Source: Lichina pygmaea
Lineage: Eukaryota; Ascomycota; Lichinomycetes; Lichinales; Lichinaceae
NCBI GenBank assembly: GCA_963422465.1
Contig: OY730170.1
Span: 3,882,379-3,946,378 of the forward strand
Reading direction: 5' to 3'
DNA: 64,000 nt
Shown in pieces: positions 58,051-64,000 of this stretch (its first letter is position 1; each line of letters begins with the position of its first letter). The position numbers were made by a program, and so were the translations under genes. Below the pieces are notes generated by a model. It saw only the letters and a program-made list of their open reading frames with translations, searched no databases and was not told the origin of the DNA.

Positions 58051-59152
58051 GGCAATAGTACCGTGTAGATGACAACAACATCAGCCACGCCATCAATCTT
58101 CATGAGCGAAGTATACCATATCTGCCAGTAGGGAGGTCCATCTGCCTGGTACGCCTGGTTCAAGCTTCGATACGTAAGATATGTACTTACTGTACGTACT
58201 AGAGTAGGTACTCGTACGTAACGTACCCATACGTACGGAAATACATATGTACGCACCGGTACATTCGTACTTCACAGTACGGAGCCCATGTTCGTATCGT
58301 ACTGTACCTTCGCACGAGTAGTGGCCGTCCCCCGACCGGGACAAGGGTAGTTGCTGTGCTTGCCTACTGCGAGCATCTATGTATTTTACTGGCGCTGCTC
58401 CAGACTTGCGGCCCTGCGCAGGATGGGACTTCGTATGGTTTTCTGCTCCGGACCGGTAGTGGTGTAGATTGCTGACTCGGACTTTGGGCAGGTGATGGCT
58501 GGCTGTATCAAAGGTTTTAAGAAACAGTGCTCGCTATTGGTGTTAGGCTACATACGAGTACTGTACGTACGGAGTACGTATGTACTCCCGTACCTCTGTA
58601 CGTATTACGGAATCCTGAAGTACGTATGTACATAACGTACGAGTACTTCCCTATGGAAGTATGCACTCTGTACTCCGTATAGTACGTACGTATGTATCTC
58701 ATCGTGTGCCGCAAGCATGCACCCTCGACCGGAGTTGCGCAGGTACTTCGCACCCTTCCGCGCCTGTGTACAAGTACAAATGGATTGATCAATGGATATT
58801 CAAGGAAGCCCAGATGCTGCGATGGGGATGACTAGGCGCCTCGGAAGAACGTTGTCCCTAATTTGCTACAAAGACGCGTTCTTGGATCTAGCTAGGGGAT
58901 CGTGGGACCTTCTCTAATTATACAAGACTTGTAGTAATCAATCTTATTGGTCTCATCCATCTTCCTCTGTATCCTTGATCGACCTATGCCTATAGTAGGC
59001 TGGGCCTGTCATCTCCCTTCAATCTTCTTTTTGTGTGTGTGTCCAGCTGGCAGAACGCCTGGGACTCCTTCGCCTTCCACTGTGGGGAGGCCGACGGCCG
59101 ACAGTGAAAGTGAGCGGTTGTCTGTTGAGAAGCTGTTGGTTGTTGAGGAGAG
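58051..59152. other. intergenic, dense TACGTA palindromes
   Basis: Self-complementary GTAC/TACGTA/CGGAGTACGTA clusters at 58165-58300 and 58550-58700 are the densest in the window. No gene. The right part is the presumed leader of the retroelement gag. Confidence 0.55.
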
Positions 59153-59188
59153 TTGTCAATTGAGAAGAGTTGTGTGGGAGAGTTGTGT

Positions 59189-60709
59189 ATGAAAGATCCT
59201 GTAGGAAGCGAATCATCGTGTATGAGAGATCCCGTAGGAGGTGAAGAGTTGTGTACGAAGAGTCCTGTAAAAGGGGTGTCTGTAGCTGGCAAGTTGTCAG
59301 CAGAGGTGCGAGAAGTTGACAATTTGTTGAAGATTGAGAAAGTGCCTGTAGCAGTCGCAAAGCTTTGTAAGGAGGAGAGGTCCACTCAACACAAATTGGC
59401 CAGAAGGAGATCAGCACTGACGATCAGGTCCTTGTGGGAGGTTACGGATAATAACTCTGCAACTGAGAGCTCGATAGCCTCAATCACTACCGTCTTGTCT
59501 CAAGAGCCTTCGGCAAGGCAAAGGTTCACGGTAGAGGAAGCTCCGGAAATCAACACCTTATCAGCTTCATTCTCAGATCTCCGTATCTGCAAACCAGAGG
59601 AGCCCAAACACACATCAGAAGGCTCATCCAAGGACCCAGTGTCAGGGGAGTCATCCAAGGAGCTGTCCTCCAGCAGGTCAGGGTCAGAACGGTCAGGCCC
59701 TTCACGCGGATCGGCATCCAATGAGCCAACCGTGAATATGGCCAAGGACGAAGATGAGAGGGCTGCTCAGGCCGAGGGTTTGGAGGAGGTGTCACTGGCC
59801 TTTGAGCCTCACACCCTGCACTATTTCCCACCGTTCAAAGGGAAGGAGGGCTCTGATGCCAGCAAGTGGCTCAGACAGTTCACTTATCAGCTTGGCAAGA
59901 AGCCCAACGGTCAGCCAATTCCTCCAGCTCAATGGCTGTACATCTTCGATGCCCACCTTAGAGGCAACGCCGCGGTCTGGACCAAACAGAACATCACGGT
60001 CAAGGAGATGCTGTCAGACGTGTACATCGAGGACGCAACGAAGGAAGATGTCAAGACGGTGAAAAGGTTGTTCCTTGAACGGTTCGACACCACTGAAGAT
60101 CTCAATTCCACCGAATCCCTTCATGCCCTGCAAACCCTGAAGCAGAAGGAGGGTGAGAAGTTGGAGGTATATCTCCAACGAACTCGGTCGTTGCTGGAGA
60201 AGTCAGGGGGTAGAGATTACCCCGAGAATGGCTCAGTTCCTCGTCCTAGAGACACCCTTCTACCACTTGCCGTGGAGAAGTTTACCTCCGGCTTGTTGGA
60301 CGAATATCTTGCGGAGAAGGATTTTTTAAGAGGCAACCCAGCCAAGGACTCGTTGATGTTCACCTACAACCTGGCGAAGGAGAGAGCGGAGCATCTAGAG
60401 AAGAAGGCGGCCCGCAAGTTAGCCAAGCAGTTCGAGGAGAAGGCAAAGTTGTGCGAGGAAGCTGCGGTCCGTTACATCAAGGACGGCCGAGTCCCTCAGT
60501 CAGTTCAAGAAGCTCTCGTTGGGATGAAAGGTCTGGACATCACCGAGGAGGACTTCAGACGCCAGAAAGCTACGGCGGCTATAGCGAGAGAGGAGAGGAA
60601 AGGGAGGGGACCTCCCCAACCCCGTCAACCTCCTCAGCCACCCACATCTCAGCCACCAGCATCTGGAAACATCCAACAAGCTGCCCATCGCAGCACCAGA
60701 AGATACTGA
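59189..60709 (+). CDS. retrotransposon Gag-like ORF (gag only)
   Basis: Uninterrupted 506-codon ORF from the first in-frame ATG; the frame is open from 59147. The N-terminus carries short repeats (KDPVGSESSCMRDPVGGEEL). The centre has the retrotransposon gag fold: LHYFPPFKGKEGSDASKWLR, WLYIFDAHLRGNAAVWTKQN, LFLERFDTTEDLNSTESLHA, LQTLKQKEGEKLEVYLQRTR. The C-terminus is a charged helix and a Pro-rich end (PQPRQPPQPPTSQPP) without a CCHC zinc knuckle. No protease, reverse transcriptase or integrase follows, and I could not define LTRs. Its intactness contrasts with the ruined P450 250 nt downstream. It is either a recent truncated insertion or a kept gag-derived gene. Confidence 0.75.
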   Translation: MKDPVGSESSCMRDPVGGEELCTKSPVKGVSVAGKLSAEVREVDNLLKIEKVPVAVAKLCKEERSTQHKLARRRSALTIRSLWEVTDNNSATESSIASITTVLSQEPSARQRFTVEEAPEINTLSASFSDLRICKPEEPKHTSEGSSKDPVSGESSKELSSSRSGSERSGPSRGSASNEPTVNMAKDEDERAAQAEGLEEVSLAFEPHTLHYFPPFKGKEGSDASKWLRQFTYQLGKKPNGQPIPPAQWLYIFDAHLRGNAAVWTKQNITVKEMLSDVYIEDATKEDVKTVKRLFLERFDTTEDLNSTESLHALQTLKQKEGEKLEVYLQRTRSLLEKSGGRDYPENGSVPRPRDTLLPLAVEKFTSGLLDEYLAEKDFLRGNPAKDSLMFTYNLAKERAEHLEKKAARKLAKQFEEKAKLCEEAAVRYIKDGRVPQSVQEALVGMKGLDITEEDFRRQKATAAIAREERKGRGPPQPRQPPQPPTSQPPASGNIQQAAHRSTRRY

Positions 60710-60959
60710 AGCACATGCACTGGGTCTGCAAGCCAGTGGGTATAGAACGACTTCTGAACCGCTGCAGATCTCGGGCATCATTCGATGGGGCACAGTGTTG
60801 CTCCTAGTCGAACCCGATCGGGGCCTTTCTTGCTGAGACGAGCTACGGCAGTCCGACGCCCCGGACGATAAAACTGTTTGCCGTGGTCTGTCTTTCACAC
60901 CCAGGCTAGCAGGTATCTCGGGCCAGAAACTGGAGTCGGCAGTTCAGCAGCTTGGGAAG

Positions 60960-62275
60960 TTGGACATTCAGGTGTACCCTCAACTCTGTTGCTTCGATCA
61001 ACCGTCGTCATGGGAAATCGTCGGGAGCTCTCGCCTGTTTGGGCGGCTTGCTCTGACTGCGGTTGCGCTCATGCTTGTGACGTTCCTCGTCAGGCTCTAC
61101 CGGGCTCGTCGATTCTTTAGGCGTCTCCGAAGCCAGGGCCTTGTAAGGCCTCGCCATCACAGTCCCGAGTCTGCGGAGCTTGATCCTATAACGACGAACC
61201 ACTCGTGGCCACTCGCTGACGAAATGATGTATCAAGCCAATGCTACCTCGTCATCCCATCTTTGATCATGTACTTCTTACCGCCAGCGTGCTTGGGAAGC
61301 TGCCTAGAGATGCCCATGGCCACTATCTCGTAGACCAGATCAGACAGCGCTATCCGGATCTGGGCCCGATCTACTATCTGGACGCATGGCCCTTCCGACC
61401 TCCCTTGCTGGTCGTCACCTCCCCGACGCTGGTATCCCAGTTCATCCAGGATGTCTCGCTCCCGAAGCACGAGGGCATGCGTCACTTCCTGCGTCCTCTG
61501 ACGGGGGAGCGCGATCTGGTCTCAATGGAGGGCCAGCTCTGGAAGACGTGGAGGAGCATCTTCAATCCGGATTCAGCTCGAGCCACCTGATGACGCTCGT
61601 GCCCAAGGTCATGGACGAGCTGTTGACCTTTCGTGAGATCGTAGCGGAGCATGCGCAGAAAGGCGACGTTTTCTCGATGGGACGAGGCCACGATCAACTT
61701 GGCGATCAACGTCATGGCGAGGGTAGTCCTACGGGTCGAGATGCCATGCTCGCGGACCACGACACCATGGCCAGCACCATATTCTACGTTTACTATCTGC
61801 TCTCGAAGCACCCGGCGACCCTGCAGCGGGTCTGTGCTGAGCACGACAGCGTCCTTAGCCGGGACCTTTCCTCGACGGCCTCGCTGACCGTGGAGAAGCC
61901 ACATCTACTGAGCCAGCTTCCCTACATAATCGCCGTCATGTGAGAGACACTCCGGATCTTCCCCGCGGTCACTGCACCGCGGGCCGGCCAACCGGACTTC
62001 TTGATCGTCGTTCCGGACGGCTGACAGTACATGACAGAGCACTGCCTTGTGTGGTGCAACCACCACACGCTGCACCGCAACGCGGCTTTCTGGCCGCGGG
62101 CCGACGAATATGTGCCGGAGCGCTGGCTTGTCAGCGCCGACAACCCACTACACCTGATCAAGAATGCCTGGCGTCTGTTTGATTTCAGACCACAGAACTG
62201 TCTCGGCCAGGAGCTCACCCTTGTTGAGATCAAGATGATCATGGCTCCGACCTCGGCGCGACCTGGAAGCGTGTG
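60960..62275 (+). pseudogene. cytochrome P450 pseudogene
   Basis: Clear P450 pieces in order: an N-terminal membrane helix (LALTAVALMLVTFLVRLYRA), an intron still well formed (61143-61236, GTAAGG...AAG), GPIYYLDAWPFRPP, then GQLWKTWRSIFNP. A one-base loss near 61570 and a one-base gain near 61680 shift the frame, about 100 residues between helix E and helix I are missing, HDTMASTIFYVYYLLSKHP marks helix I, TGA replaces the residue before ETLRIFP (ExxR), and another TGA follows VVPDG. The heme loop reads FDFRPQNCLGQEL, lacking the usual Gly and Arg. No start codon precedes the first piece. Resembles fungal secondary-metabolism P450s. Not functional. Confidence 0.88.
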
Positions 62276-62279
62276 ACGC

Positions 62280-63364
62280 CTATGACGAGTGGGACTGAAC
62301 ACACACCGGCGGTGGCTCATCGTCATCGTCAGGCAAGCCATCGTCCATCAAAACATCAGCGGCGAACACGCCTACCAGATCTCGCTCGGAAGTGCCCACC
62401 CGAACAATGTTTTATCTTGTCGTGTCTCATTTTCGTTGAGGATATGAGCTCACAAACGAGCATGATCGTGTGGTGTGATACTATTCAAGATCTTCTCCAA
62501 AAGAGAAGGTGGTCATGAGTGGTTTATTTTGCATCAAAGGAGGGAGCAAAATAATTCAGAGCTTGCTGGTGATCCATTAAAATCAGTTGATTGTCAAAGT
62601 CATTCGTCTATTCTAGGGCATTGAATCCTGGAGGCACCTTCGGGATGGAGTACACCTCAGTTTGTACGACTCACGTATTGTACTGTACTTCATTTTCACA
62701 TGTAGGAACATGTCTTTCCCCTCTTTGTAGACATCTGTCATGCCAGGTATATCATGTACTCTGTACCAATCTCGTACAAACAGTGTGCATGACAACGTCG
62801 ACCAATCAATCACAGACTGAGCCCACGCTACCGGTACGGTAGCCATGGAGCGGTGGTGTAGGTTGTATTAGTCCGTAGTTCCGGTAACCATCTCTAAATC
62901 ACTTAACTCTGATACAGTCAGAGAAATCTACTTGGCCTGCATCTAGTGCGGGACTACTGTACGAGTACGGGAGTACGTGGTTATTTGCTTGGACAGCGAC
63001 TGGCTGAACGTCAAACATCGAGGGGGAGAAAGCTGCTTATTAATCAGTCCATTGAACCTCTCTACCGGCCTAGCTACCGTACCGCACCTGACTAAGCGAC
63101 TGTAACTGACTAAGCAGCCCCTCCCCGCCTCCCCCTCCCCCTCCCCCTCCTTTTGCTGGCCTACGGCTGGTATCCTGGTGTTCAGCTGGTATTCCCGAAT
63201 GGTGGTACATACGTATCACTTTCCGATTACGGAACGTACTACTGAAAAGTATTGCACTAGAAGGTGGCATTGCTTATGTTTGGTGCGACTCGAGGAGTCA
63301 TGGACAGGGTATTGGTGAAGAACAAGGATAACAGCCACAGCGAATAGCTCGAGTTAGAACATAA
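62280..63364. other. intergenic region
   Basis: Non-coding and AT-richer, with TACGAGTACGGGAGTACGTG at about 62960 and a CTGACTAAGCGACTGTAACTGACTAAGC motif at 63090-63115. A (CCCCCT)n-like stretch lies at 63120-63150. Confidence 0.5.
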
Positions 63365-63720
63365 TACCCGCGCCATGGGGGGGGGGGGGGGTGGGGCAGA
63401 TATCGCCTCCTCCCGTCCCTTCGGTATTTCCGGAACACCCCTCCTCCCGGGAAGGTGCCCGACAGTTCAACGGTCCGCTAGCAAATCTTCAACTTCACAA
63501 GCTTATAGCTCCACACCGGAACAACTAACCGAAAATCCAACCGGCTCATTTGATCTCCCTGCTTCTGCTCTATTATCTCTGAGATTATACGTAGACTTCT
63601 CTAGATTCTTTTCGGTGGTGCTGAGAAGCTGTTCTGCTAGAACGTTGATATCTTTGGCTCGCTCCGAGATGGTGACTTTCCCACGGTCGGAGTTGAAACA
63701 TATAGCTTTCCTGATGTAAG
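63365..63720 (+). mobile_element. half of an inverted-repeat (TA-flanked) element
   Basis: Begins TA-CCCGCGCCATGGGGG with an expanded G run. It continues with sequence matching the arms at 55060 and 34750: TTCCGGAACACCCCTC, ATAGCTCCACACCGG, GGCTCATTTGAT followed by CCCTGCTTCTGC, and GACTTCTCTAGATTCTTTT. No opposite terminus before the window end, so it is truncated or continues beyond. Confidence 0.6.
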
Positions 63721-64000
63721 CATCAGCTTCTTCATTGATTGATTGATTGTATTCCTACACTATTCTAGCACTAGTGTATCTAGGCTATGCTGGGTCCACT
63801 ATGAAACCAGGCTAGGAAAACCCCTAGGGGTGAAAAATCTCTCCCTGCAGCGCCTTGCTAGCGCTGTCCTAGCGAGTCACTGTGGAACATGGGGGGGTGG
63901 CTGACTAGTAGCCAGCTGTCAGCTGCTCCTGAGCACAGGAGAACTGGGGAAGAACACCGTGGCGTAGGATCCACGCTGTAAGGGCGGCGGCGGGCCGCGG
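63721..64000. other. right edge, nothing recognised
   Basis: Short GATT repeat (63737-63748) and non-coding sequence with a GC-rich end. No gene seen. Confidence 0.5.

Noticed and set aside
60960-62275. Secondary-metabolite gene cluster suggested by a P450
   Set aside because: The P450 is broken and there is no synthase, transporter or regulator beside it in the window.

Overview
The window is nuclear DNA of a filamentous ascomycete (Pezizomycotina). Evidence: GC-rich genes with short 49-199 nt introns carrying CTGAC/CTAAC-type branch sites, a PTH11-type fungal rhodopsin-domain receptor, a dynactin p150 (ro-3 type), an Ama1-type APC/C activator, and transposon remnants carrying C-to-T lesions that look like repeat-induced point mutation (RIP). 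A sordariomycete, perhaps in Hypocreales, is a guess from overall character only.

Layout. 785-3770 (-) TBC-domain Rab GAP. 5574-18724 (+) giant TOM1/HUWE1-type HECT ubiquitin ligase (8 exons, about 4238 aa). 19973-21284 (+) ribose-phosphate pyrophosphokinase. 24039-24923 (-) ribosomal protein eS6, divergent from 25181-25675 (+) Ctf8, a subunit of the alternative PCNA clamp loader. 26112-27059 (-) histidine-phosphatase/phosphoglycerate-mutase-like protein. 28016-29035 (-) unrecognised basic protein. 31372-32256 (+) predicted secreted GPI-anchored wall protein. 35194-36376 (-) Tsc13-type trans-2-enoyl-CoA reductase. 39191-40745 (+) PTH11-like receptor. 43852-46364 (-) Ama1-like meiotic APC/C activator, divergent from 47008-48524 (+) Rab geranylgeranyltransferase alpha (BET4). 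50041-54268 (-) dynactin p150Glued.

From about 54.3 kb to the right edge the window becomes accessory: a decayed LINE tail interrupted by a TA-flanked inverted-repeat element, two small unrecognised related gene fragments, an intact gag-only retroelement ORF, and directly beyond it a broken cytochrome P450. A better-preserved copy of the LINE tail lies at 33.1-34.1 kb, and the inverted-repeat family has further ends near 33.0, 34.7, 41.8 and 63.4 kb. Intergenic DNA carries many homopolymer runs and self-complementary TACGTA / TACGGAGTAC clusters.

The genes are mostly housekeeping and do not form one pathway. Loose functional links are vesicle traffic and cytoskeleton (Rab GAP, Rab prenylation, dynactin) and ubiquitin-dependent control (HECT ligase, APC/C activator). 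The most unusual points are a probable AT-AC intron in the AMA1-like gene, a probable GC-AG intron at the catalytic loop of the PRPP synthetase, and an inverted-repeat transposon family whose insertion into the LINE can be read against an empty site within the same window. All exon models were built by hand from splice signals and reading-frame continuity; no alignments or transcript data were available.
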